A DNA stretch of 35,646 nt from Bacteroidota bacterium. Lineage in GTDB: Bacteria > Bacteroidota > Bacteroidia > Chitinophagales > Saprospiraceae. Numbering within the stretch: the stretch's first letter is position 1; every line of letters begins with the position of its first letter. The notes below the pieces were generated by a model, which searched no databases, was not told the DNA's origin, and saw only the letters and a program-made list of their open reading frames with translations. The translations under genes were made by a program, and so were the position numbers. Below, piece after piece: positions 24,564 to 30,872 of the stretch. The stretch covers positions 1 through 35,646 of the forward strand of contig JAAAOU010000104.1 of assembly GCA_009908745.1 (NCBI GenBank), written 5' to 3'.

Positions 24564-26387
24564 CTACTCAAACCGATAACTAAACCCGGCCCGCACCCAT
24601 CGGCCGGGCATGGTCACCAAATTGGTTTCCCGGTAGGTGATATCAAGCAGGTTGCTGGCTTCGGCAAAGATTTGCAATTGGCCGTGCCGGTACTGCAGCT
24701 TGGTGTCTACCAAATAATAATCCTCCATACTCACCCGGCTGGTATAGCGGAACACGACGGAATGAAACAGGCGGTTCCCAATGCGGTATTCCAGGCCAGC
24801 GACCAGCTGATGGTCCAGGTTTTCCAAAGCATAACGCGAGATCACCCCCTCGTTTTCCAGCAATTCAGCATCGATGTACGTATAGCCCAGCCGCAGCCGC
24901 CGAAGCACGGTGTTGGCATCAAGCAATACGGGTAAGAACACCTCCCCGTTCAGCTCTACCCCCTGCGCATCCACTTCGCTTAGGTTGAAAGGTTGCCACT
25001 GCAACGTATCGGCTTCCCGCGTCCAGTCGATCAGGTCAAAGCCGCGGCGGAAGAAGTAGCTGGCCTGCACATTGGCCCCGCGGAAGTTCATCTTGGCGCC
25101 CGCTTCGTAGGCAAAAGCTTGCTCCGGTTGGAGGTTGGGGTTACCCAAATTGGCGGGGTCTTCGTAGTACAGGTCCGTAAAAGTAGGTACCCGGTAAGTA
25201 TAGCCGACATTGGCAAACAGCTTGAGCTGCTCGTTGACGCGCATACCCAGATCGATACCTGGGAAGACCTGCGTGTCGAAATCAGAGAAGTGGTTGACGG
25301 ACAAGCCCGGGGTGACATCCAACAGCCCGTCCATCAGTGAAAAACGGTGCTCTAGGAACAAGCTGGCCCGGATGCGCTCCCGATGGCCCAGAATGTTGCT
25401 GCGCAGGCTCACGCTGGCCGCTTCCAGCCCCAGCCCGGTAGTGCCCCATGCGTTTTCGTTGCTAGCGTGCACCTCCAGCCCTACCGTGTTGCCGATGTGC
25501 ATATTGCGGTAGAGCGAAGGGTTGCGGCGCACGAAGATGTATTCATCCTGGTTGCGGCGCCAGAAAAGCCGGGGGTTGAGCCGCCAGTTGCCCGCTTCGT
25601 ACTCGTAGTTGAGGGCGGCGATGCTCGTTTGTACCTCCTCGTACTGATCGCGGGCGTCGGGGCTGGCGTAGAAGCCGTTCGCGCCAAAGCGGCGGTCCGT
25701 ATAGCCCGCCATGAAGCGGAGTTTGTGCCTTCCCTGCTCGTAGCTGTTCTGATAGAAAAGGTTGGTGATATCATAATCCGTATTGTAGCGGTAGCCCTCG
25801 GAAAAGTCTTTGCTGAAGGAGACATACTGTGAGAAATCGCCTTTTGGGAAAGCTGCTGAGAACTGAATGCCACCCAGCGTATGCTGCCCGCCCTGCGCCG
25901 CGACTTTGAAGAACTGCTCCTCCGGCGTTTTCGTGACGATATTGATCGCCCCGGTGAAAGCATTTTGGCCGTAGATGCGTGCACCGGGCCCTTTCAGCAC
26001 CTCGATACGCTCTACGTTTTCCAGGTCTACTGGCAGGTTCATCATATGGTGGCCGGTCTGCGGGTCGTTCATTTTGATGCCGTTGACCAGCACCAAGGTC
26101 TGATCGAATGTCCCCCCACGGATACTCACGTCAGCCTGCACGCCATTGGCGCCACGCTGCCGTACATCCACACCCGCCACATAAAGAAGCAGCTCGTTGA
26201 CGCTCTGCACGGGCAACGCTTTTATCTGTTGGGCGGTAAGCACATTCACCGTACGGGAAACTTCCGAAAAAGGGAGCTCCAGGCGGTTCTCTTTGATCAC
26301 TACTCCGGGCAGGTTGTAGCTCGTATCCACCTGTGCCGTAGCCAGCATACTGCCCATCAGAATCACGATTGACCATAGATACTTCAT
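24564..26387 (-). CDS. TonB-dependent outer-membrane receptor
   Basis: 607 residues with signal peptide MKYLWSIVILMGSMLATAQ. The plug domain spans about 25-150 with 'LPVQSVNELLLYVAGVDVRQ', 'DVSIRGGTFDQTLVLVNGIK', 'ERIEVLKGPGARIYGQNAFT' and 'GAINIVTKTP'. The barrel fills the rest, with FTDLYYEDPANLGNPNLQPE and a C-terminus in alternating aromatic residues (RAGFSYRFE). At this length and with this plug it resembles BtuB-like cobalamin or siderophore receptors, but I see no cobalamin riboswitch in the 370 bp upstream, and no lipoprotein partner, so the substrate is unknown. ATG 26387 is preferred to the TTG ten codons earlier. It lacks the N-terminal carboxypeptidase-regulatory domain of SusC-type receptors. 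Confidence 0.9.
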   Translation of the reverse strand: MKYLWSIVILMGSMLATAQVDTSYNLPGVVIKENRLELPFSEVSRTVNVLTAQQIKALPVQSVNELLLYVAGVDVRQRGANGVQADVSIRGGTFDQTLVLVNGIKMNDPQTGHHMMNLPVDLENVERIEVLKGPGARIYGQNAFTGAINIVTKTPEEQFFKVAAQGGQHTLGGIQFSAAFPKGDFSQYVSFSKDFSEGYRYNTDYDITNLFYQNSYEQGRHKLRFMAGYTDRRFGANGFYASPDARDQYEEVQTSIAALNYEYEAGNWRLNPRLFWRRNQDEYIFVRRNPSLYRNMHIGNTVGLEVHASNENAWGTTGLGLEAASVSLRSNILGHRERIRASLFLEHRFSLMDGLLDVTPGLSVNHFSDFDTQVFPGIDLGMRVNEQLKLFANVGYTYRVPTFTDLYYEDPANLGNPNLQPEQAFAYEAGAKMNFRGANVQASYFFRRGFDLIDWTREADTLQWQPFNLSEVDAQGVELNGEVFLPVLLDANTVLRRLRLGYTYIDAELLENEGVISRYALENLDHQLVAGLEYRIGNRLFHSVVFRYTSRVSMEDYYLVDTKLQYRHGQLQIFAEASNLLDITYRETNLVTMPGRWVRAGFSYRFE

Positions 26388-26400
26388 CGTCAGGCGTTTT

Positions 26401-26432
26401 TTGTTATCCGGCTGCAAAGCACTGTAATTTTG
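26401..26432 (+). promoter_or_regulatory. orphan plus-strand promoter match
   Basis: TTG, 21 bp, TAATTTTG: an exact consensus match pointing away from the TonB receptor into about 380 bp where no plus-strand gene is recognisable. Coordinates may be off by one because of a T-run. It could drive a short RNA ending at the 26516-26542 stem, or be a chance match. Confidence 0.3.
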
Positions 26433-26515
26433 GTGAAATACGCCACGCGAATTCGGTAGGATTTGTCAGCGATATGTTAGAAAGCAATGGGAGGCAAGCC
26501 ATAGGGGCAAAAAGT

Positions 26516-26542
26516 AAAGCCCTCCGCTGGCGGAAGGGCTTT
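26516..26542 (-). terminator. terminator downstream of the small membrane protein
   Basis: AAAGCCC-TCCGC pairs with GCGGA-GGGCTTT with one bulged A. On the minus strand the stem is followed by ACTTTTTG, a usable U-run; on the plus strand there is none. It lies about 57 bp after the stop of the 53-residue minus-strand gene. A weaker stem (GCGC/CTAG/ACAC arms) lies immediately between them. Confidence 0.6.
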
Positions 26543-26598
26543 GCTCAAAAAACCGATAACACTAAATTTATTTTTACGCGCTACTAGCACACCGTGTA

Positions 26599-26760
26599 CT
26601 AGGCGCTTTGGTGCTCTCTTTCGGAGCCAGCAGTTGCTCTGCCGCGGTCTAAGTAGAAGAAGTATAGCAGTGTCGCTGTAGAAAGTATAAGCAACCACCA
26701 CTGTGCCGAAATGCCGGCCAACAATCCTACCAAGATCAGCAAAAAGTACCGCTGTATCAT
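26599..26760 (-). CDS. small membrane protein, 53 residues
   Basis: ATG 26760 begins MIQRYFLLILVGLLAGISAQ, followed by WWLLILSTATLLYFFYLDRG and a short polar tail (RATAGSEREHQSA). Two transmembrane helices with a very short turn and a cytosolic tail are predicted by eye. I recognise no family. What supports a real gene is its context: an exact TAnnTTTG element 19 bp before the ATG, an FNR-like palindrome at the class II distance from it, and terminators on both sides, so it is an independent, probably regulated unit. The longer frame beginning at 26832 would run through the promoter and is rejected. It may be a redox- or oxygen-responsive membrane peptide; this is inference. Confidence 0.55.
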   Translation of the reverse strand: MIQRYFLLILVGLLAGISAQWWLLILSTATLLYFFYLDRGRATAGSEREHQSA

Positions 26761-26778
26761 TAAATATTGAATTTGTGC

Positions 26779-26786
26779 CAAAGGTA
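26779..26786 (-). promoter_or_regulatory. -7 element of the small membrane protein gene
   Basis: TACCTTTG on the minus strand is an exact TAnnTTTG. No proper TTG lies at the -33 distance (only TTTTC), as expected of an activator-dependent promoter. Start predicted near 26774, leader about 14 nt. Confidence 0.5.
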
Positions 26787-26808
26787 GAAGGCCGCCCGTG
26801 ATACGAAA

Positions 26809-26822
26809 ATGACATTTGTCAA
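26809..26822. promoter_or_regulatory. FNR/CRP-like operator 3 (ATGAC-ATTT-GTCAA)
   Basis: A perfect TGAC-N4-GTCA palindrome with a further A on the right half, the best FNR-like match of the three. Its centre is about 41 bp upstream of the transcription start predicted for the small membrane protein, the class II activator position, and it takes the place of the missing -33 element. It shares its core with operators 1 and 2 at the kinase/stress-protein locus. Confidence 0.5.
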
Positions 26823-26830
26823 TCTGGCAC

Positions 26831-26866
26831 AAAAAACCCGTTGGGCAGCGGGGCTCAACGGGTTTT
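26831..26866 (-). terminator. terminator of the thioredoxin/TPR gene
   Basis: A 14-bp stem (26833-26846 with 26853-26866, one G-T pair) with loop AGCGGG. On the minus strand it runs into TTTTTTG, so it should stop transcripts arriving from the thioredoxin gene before they reach the small-protein promoter. It may also work weakly in the other direction. Confidence 0.6.
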
Positions 26867-27034
26867 CTAGTGGCTCAAGTTCTAAGTCTCTGATAATTAA
26901 GCTGCCGGAATTTTGTTCGCTGATGAAGCCTGGAAACGTAGGCGTAGCCGAAGCTACGGCGAGGCTTTCAGGTTACATCAGCGGGCAAAAGGCCAAGGCT
27001 TGGATTGTCAAGGATTTAGGACTTGAGCCACCAG
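26867..27034. repeat. 168-nt long imperfect hairpin (palindromic element or structured RNA)
   Basis: The whole stretch folds back around a centre at 26950/26951 in essentially one register. Outer arm GTGGCTCAAGTTCTAAGTC (26870-26888) pairs with 27013-27031; middle arm CGCTGATG (26918-26925) with CATCAGCG (26976-26983); the tip is CGTAGC-CGAA-GCTACG. Only small internal loops interrupt it, mainly near 26902-26910/26991-26999. About a dozen mispairs are G-T when read as plus-strand RNA, against about five A-C, so the plus-strand transcript folds better. It lies between the thioredoxin gene stop and its terminator. It may be a MITE-like palindromic repeat, or a non-coding RNA. I recognise no Rfam family in it. 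Confidence 0.7.
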
Positions 27035-27065
27035 TATACTCAAATGAGTTAGCTAATCACAAAGA

Positions 27066-27842
27066 CTAATACAGCACCATATCAAATTTACGGCGGTACG
27101 TTTTCGTCAGTGGATGCTGCGCCCCCCACAATTGGAAGAGGGCAATAGCGACGCGCCGGGGCAAGTCTTTGTGGTACCCCTTGTCAATGGCGGCGGCGTC
27201 GATGATGTGCTGTATGGCTTTTTCGCGATCGCGCTGGCGCATGGCATCTTGCGCTTTTGCTACCAATGCGCCTACCTTCGTAGTCTCATCGGCTTCGTCT
27301 TGCATGAATTCGGCCACAGCCTTTACGGCTTCGGCTTGTTCTGACAACGGGTCCCCCAATTTGATGGGCGCGACCAGCGCAATAGCACGCTCTGGGTTTT
27401 TCAGTACCAGCGCCCTGGCCAGAGCAATACGGGCATCCTTCATGTCCGGATACTGGGCGACGAAGGCTTCTAGCTCCGTCAAGTCGCCATCGCCGTCTAG
27501 GCGTTCCAGGATCAATTCCAACGTTTCTTTGCGCCCGTCGGGCAGGTTGTTGTCGAGCCAGCGCTCAATCTGTACGCGCGGCAAAGCCCCGGCGAACTCG
27601 CTGATGACGTCCCCTTTGTAAAACAGTTTCACATTTGGGATACTGCGGATACCGTACTGTGCCGCCAAGCTTTGCTCCTCTTCGGTATTGACTTTGACGA
27701 GTGCCCAGCGGTCGGCATGCTCTTCCGCCAATTGCTCTATCGTGGGGCCTAAGACCCGGCAAGGGCCACACCAAGGGGCCCAGAAATCTACAACGACCGG
27801 TTTTTCGTGGCTACGGTCTATGACTTCTTTTTTGAAATCCAT
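27066..27842 (-). CDS. thioredoxin-domain protein with TPR tail (CnoX/YbbN-like)
   Basis: 258 residues. Residues 1-108 are a thioredoxin fold with an intact WCGPC site (Cys25, Cys28) in 'VDFWAPWCGPCRVLGP' and the cis-Pro in 'IRSIPNVKLFYKG'. Residues 115-258 are helical repeats ending 'HPLTKTYRRKFDMVLY', which is the standard end of the CnoX/YbbN co-chaperone family. E. coli CnoX has lost redox activity; this protein keeps both cysteines, so it should be an active oxidoreductase as well as a holdase. It is cytosolic (no signal peptide), a single-gene unit divergent from truA. Confidence 0.88.
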   Translation of the reverse strand: MDFKKEVIDRSHEKPVVVDFWAPWCGPCRVLGPTIEQLAEEHADRWALVKVNTEEEQSLAAQYGIRSIPNVKLFYKGDVISEFAGALPRVQIERWLDNNLPDGRKETLELILERLDGDGDLTELEAFVAQYPDMKDARIALARALVLKNPERAIALVAPIKLGDPLSEQAEAVKAVAEFMQDEADETTKVGALVAKAQDAMRQRDREKAIQHIIDAAAIDKGYHKDLPRRVAIALFQLWGAQHPLTKTYRRKFDMVLY

Positions 27843-27978
27843 CGCAATGGTATTAATGTTTGTTTGGGGAATGTTATTCTATTGCTATACATCAGATTGA
27901 GGTGCAAAGTTTAGAGTGTATTAGGGGGGCCTCATTCAGCGGACTTTTATTATCATTGCAGCCTTAAAAGCAACCCAT

Positions 27979-28728
27979 ATGCGCTACTTCGCAGAATTGG
28001 CCTACAACGGCGCCGCTTACCACGGTTGGCAGTCCCAGCCGCGGCAAGTCAGTGTGCAGTCTACCATAGAGCAAGCGCTGAGCACCTTGCTCAACCGGCC
28101 TACCGGGGTGGTGGGCTGCGGCCGGACCGATGCTGGCGTGCATGCTTTGCAGTACTTTTTGCATTTCGACTGCGAAGGGGAACTGCCACCGGCTTTCCGG
28201 CAACGCATCAACAAATTCCTGCCCAAAGATATTGCTATTTATCGTTTTATCCCCGTTTCTGACAGCGCGCACGCCCGCTTTGACGCCAGCCACCGTGCTT
28301 ATGAGTACCGGATTGACTTTCGGAAAAACCCTTTTGGCGTTGGCACGCGCTATTACTACCCCTACCCCACTCTGCCCGACCGGCCCCTTATGCAGCAAGC
28401 CGCTGATTTATTGATGGGATACGAGGCGTTCTACCCGTTTTGCAAGTCCAATACCGACGTAAAAACCATGCGCTGCGACCTCCGGCAGGCAAAATGGGAA
28501 GGGCAGCCAGAAGACGGACACATGCGCTTCCACGTGGCCGCCGACCGTTTTTTGCGAGGTATGATACGCTTGATGGTCGGGGCTTGCCTGAATATTGGTA
28601 CCGGCAAACTACCGTTAGCCGCGCTGCGGGAAGCCATGGACAAACAACAGCGGCTGACCCGCAGCTGGAGCGCCCCGCCCGACGGCCTTTACCTGAAAGA
28701 CATCCGTTACCCCTTTATTTCGCAATAA
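27979..28728 (+). CDS. truA: tRNA pseudouridine(38-40) synthase
   Basis: 249 residues, normal length. Catalytic Asp51 is in 'VGCGRTDAGVHA'; the N-terminal 'YFAELAYNGAAYHGWQSQP' and the later 'HRAYEYRI' and 'FLRGMIRLMVG' motifs are those of TruA. It modifies uridines 38-40 in the anticodon stem-loop of many tRNAs. Divergent from the thioredoxin gene; TATCATTG about 25 bp upstream is one base from a -7 element. No obvious terminator follows in the 160-bp AT-rich spacer. Confidence 0.95.
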   Translation: MRYFAELAYNGAAYHGWQSQPRQVSVQSTIEQALSTLLNRPTGVVGCGRTDAGVHALQYFLHFDCEGELPPAFRQRINKFLPKDIAIYRFIPVSDSAHARFDASHRAYEYRIDFRKNPFGVGTRYYYPYPTLPDRPLMQQAADLLMGYEAFYPFCKSNTDVKTMRCDLRQAKWEGQPEDGHMRFHVAADRFLRGMIRLMVGACLNIGTGKLPLAALREAMDKQQRLTRSWSAPPDGLYLKDIRYPFISQ

Positions 28729-28804
28729 CCCCCCTCCTTTAAAGGACGTACATTGTTTCTATCGCTAAAAAAAGGCTATTCAATTAAAACATTTATTAAC
28801 TTAA

Positions 28805-28835
28805 TTGGATTCTAGGTATAGAATAGCTACTTTTC
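28805..28835 (+). promoter_or_regulatory. possible promoter of the AT-hook protein gene
   Basis: TTG (28805-28807), 20 bp, TACTTTTC (28828-28835), one base from TAnnTTTG, within an AT-rich tract. Transcription would start near 28840, about 50 nt before ATG 28890. Confidence 0.35.
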
Positions 28836-28889
28836 AAGCTATTGCTATGTTTTATCTATTACGATCATACCAAAAACAGCGACGCAACA

Positions 28890-29567
28890 ATGGAGTACAC
28901 ACAGTTATCACCTCTAGAAATCAGGGACCTGATTAATCAGTACCGATCCGACTTGAGGAAATTGCATTTTAAAACCGTCAAGACACAGGCTATTATAAAA
29001 GAATTGGAACAGTACGTCACCGAGGCCGAGGAAGCGTTAGCTATAGAAGAAGCTAAGATTCAAGAGCTGCCCGCCGCACCGGCCGTGCAAGTGGCCAAAG
29101 AGCCCGAAGAAGGAGCCGACAAACCATCCGCGGCCTCCAAACCAAAAACAAGCACGAAAAAGAAGCCGGGCCCCAAACCTGGCAAAGCGAAAAGCAAGAA
29201 ACAAACTAGCAAGCGCAGCCCTGGCCGCCCACCAAAAAAGAAAAAAGAAAAAGCAGCTCCCCCCAAAGGCAAACGCGGCCGCCCTGCTGGCAAATTGTCA
29301 GAATGGGATAACCTCGTGCTGCAAAGCCTGAAAGACAAAAAGAAAGTCCTAACCACTTCTGATTTCGCCAAAATAGCTGTGGAAGACCCAAGCATCAAGT
29401 CGGGAGAAGCTCAGATTAAAGTTAAACTCAACCGGGCTTTGCACAAACTTGCCAATAATAAGAATCTGCTATCTAAAGTAGACTATTCCGGCCGTGGCTT
29501 TGCCTACGCGCTGAAAGACTGGATGGATAGTAAAGGGAAATTGCCCAAAAAATACGAGCGCAAGTAA
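28890..29567 (+). CDS. AT-hook / histone-H1-like DNA-binding protein
   Basis: 225 residues in three parts. Residues 1-60 are helical and probably coiled coil ('LSPLEIRDLINQYRSDLRKL', 'TQAIIKELEQYVTEAEEALA'). Residues 75-150 are a Lys/Pro/Ala-rich linker with AT-hook-type cores 'RSPGRPPKKKKEK' and 'GKRGRPAGK' and the related 'KKPGPKPGK'. Residues 150-225 look like a small winged-helix-like domain ('VLTTSDFAKIAVEDPSIK', 'KVKLNRALHKLANNKNLLSK'). AT-hooks bind the minor groove of AT-rich DNA, and the K/P/A tract resembles eukaryotic H1 tails, so a nucleoid-associated or regulatory role is inferred. ATG 28890 is preferred to TTG 28842. A bidirectional terminator follows at once. Confidence 0.8.
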   Translation: MEYTQLSPLEIRDLINQYRSDLRKLHFKTVKTQAIIKELEQYVTEAEEALAIEEAKIQELPAAPAVQVAKEPEEGADKPSAASKPKTSTKKKPGPKPGKAKSKKQTSKRSPGRPPKKKKEKAAPPKGKRGRPAGKLSEWDNLVLQSLKDKKKVLTTSDFAKIAVEDPSIKSGEAQIKVKLNRALHKLANNKNLLSKVDYSGRGFAYALKDWMDSKGKLPKKYERK

Positions 29568-29572
29568 AAACG

Positions 29573-29614
29573 AAAGCCCTGCGGCACGAAATACGGTCGC
29601 AGGGCTTTGTTTTC
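29573..29614. terminator. bidirectional terminator
   Basis: AAAGCCCTGCG (29573-29583) pairs exactly with CGCAGGGCTTT (29598-29608). It is followed by GTTTT on the plus strand and by CGTTTTT on the minus strand, serving both the AT-hook gene and the convergent DUF202 gene. Confidence 0.8.
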
Positions 29615-29669
29615 CTAAAAAGTAGTTTGGTAAAACAAACATACAGGCTTTTGAGCTAAGATGCAATGC

Positions 29670-29930
29670 CTATTGGTAATACTTCCGGATTTGCCGGCGT
29701 ATGTATACCAACCGCCCTGCTCCTACCGCTAATATCACGGGGGACAAAAACAACAAAAACCACCCCAACGGCCGGATTTCCTCCAGGGCCGCCATCTCCA
29801 AAATAGCAAAGCCGGCACTCAAGAATACAACAGCAGTGCGGAAATAAGCCAGAAAAGTCCGCTCATTAGCCAGACGGGTACGTTCGATTGCCAAAATATC
29901 CCTTGTTATTAGAGGTGCTTTTTCGCTCAT
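29670..29930 (-). CDS. DUF202 family small membrane protein
   Basis: 86 residues from ATG 29930. The signature 'ERTRLANERTFLAYFRTAV' is that of DUF202, followed by two transmembrane helices ('VFLSAGFAILEMAAL' and 'GWFLLFLSPVILAVGAGRLV') and a basic tail (YIRRQIRKYYQ). Function unknown; the domain also occurs in polyphosphate-linked VTC proteins. The longer TTG start adds 11 residues of no clear value. A single-gene unit with a shared terminator. Confidence 0.82.
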   Translation of the reverse strand: MSEKAPLITRDILAIERTRLANERTFLAYFRTAVVFLSAGFAILEMAALEEIRPLGWFLLFLSPVILAVGAGRLVYIRRQIRKYYQ

Positions 29931-30276
29931 GCTTTTTGATGCAAAAGTCTGTATTCCTGCCAAATAGAAAAAGGCAGTAGATCACAGAACCCAAAAAAAT
30001 CCCGCCGATTCTCTTGCATCTTTCAAAAATGCCGCCTACATTGCCCGCTCAAATGACGACGAACAAGCCACATATCATCTTATCATCACGCTTGCTGCCC
30101 GTACAGGCAATAGCTCGTCGCCGCTTCCTGCGTCGCCCATAGGGGCGTCTGTATCAACATATCACCCATCGTGGCGGGTTACCGACCCTGCCTAACCGCT
30201 TCCCTACCAAGAAAACCGGATTGCCATTATTGAATTGAACGCAGCCCTAGCTGCCCTCAACACATCCGTTGACGCT
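29931..30276. other. intergenic region upstream of the arginine operon
   Basis: About 345 bp without a gene. It must hold the start signals of the operon, but I find neither an exact TAnnTTTG nor a convincing ArgR box. There is a small hairpin CGCCC-ATAG-GGGCG near 30133-30146 and a GCC/GGC stem near 30096-30110; neither is followed by a U-run. Confidence 0.35.
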
Positions 30277-30858
30277 ATGAAGTTTGAAATCCTCAACGCC
30301 GACGCTTCCCACGAAGCCTTTGCCGAAGAAATCTGCCAACAATATGCCGAATCTGCCCGCGATCGGGGTACCGGCATCGCGCAGCGGCAGCCGGCCTACA
30401 TCCGCACGAAAATCCAAAACGGCAACGCTATTATCGCCCTGCAAGACGGCCAGGTAGCCGGCTTCTGCTACATCGAGGTATGGAGCCACGAGCGCTACGT
30501 CGCCAACTCCGGCCTCATCGTTTTCCCGCAGTACCGGCAGCACGGGCTGGCCCGGCAGATCAAAGCCAAAGCCTTCGAGCTGTCGCGCACGAAGTACCCC
30601 CACGCCAAACTGTTCGGCATCACCACAAGCATGGCGGTCATGCGCATCAACTCCGACCTCGGCTACCGGCCGGTCACTTTCTCGGAGCTCACGCAGGATG
30701 ATGCCTTCTGGGCGGGCTGCAAGTCTTGCCCCAACTATGACATCCTGGAGCGCAATCAGCGCCGGATGTGCCTGTGTACGGCTATGCTCGCGCCTTCCCA
30801 AGAGGAGGCAGACGCCATGGCCTATGATCTGAGCAACCTGATTGTCAACCAACGTTAA
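30277..30858 (+). CDS. GNAT acetyltransferase at the head of the arginine operon (candidate N-acylglutamate synthase)
   Basis: 193 residues. The acetyl-CoA loop is in 'GLIVFPQYRQHGLARQIKAK' (Q-x-x-x-H-G-L-A form of R/Q-x-x-G-x-G/A); 'AIIALQDGQVAGFCYIEVW' is the preceding strand pair. The C-terminus has five Cys in 'WAGCKSCPNYDILERNQRRM' plus 'CLC', perhaps a metal site or the arginine-feedback region. It starts the operon 14 bp before argG. Bacteroidota often lack a classical ArgA or ArgJ, and a GNAT in this position is the likely first enzyme of the pathway; that assignment is inferred from position. ATG 30277 is chosen over TTG 30235. Confidence 0.8.
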   Translation: MKFEILNADASHEAFAEEICQQYAESARDRGTGIAQRQPAYIRTKIQNGNAIIALQDGQVAGFCYIEVWSHERYVANSGLIVFPQYRQHGLARQIKAKAFELSRTKYPHAKLFGITTSMAVMRINSDLGYRPVTFSELTQDDAFWAGCKSCPNYDILERNQRRMCLCTAMLAPSQEEADAMAYDLSNLIVNQR

Positions 30859-30872
30859 ACCCTTCAATACAC

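Noticed and set aside
26388-26760. Cobalamin riboswitch upstream of the TonB receptor
   Set aside because: No B12-box-like or conserved riboswitch core visible; the region holds other elements.
26867-27034. 6S RNA
   Set aside because: Length and rod shape fit loosely, but there is no large central bubble as in 6S RNA and I cannot match a family.
26809-27069. 86-residue plus-strand open frame
   Set aside because: It reads through a terminator stem and both arms of the long hairpin and resembles no protein; the palindrome explains the openness.
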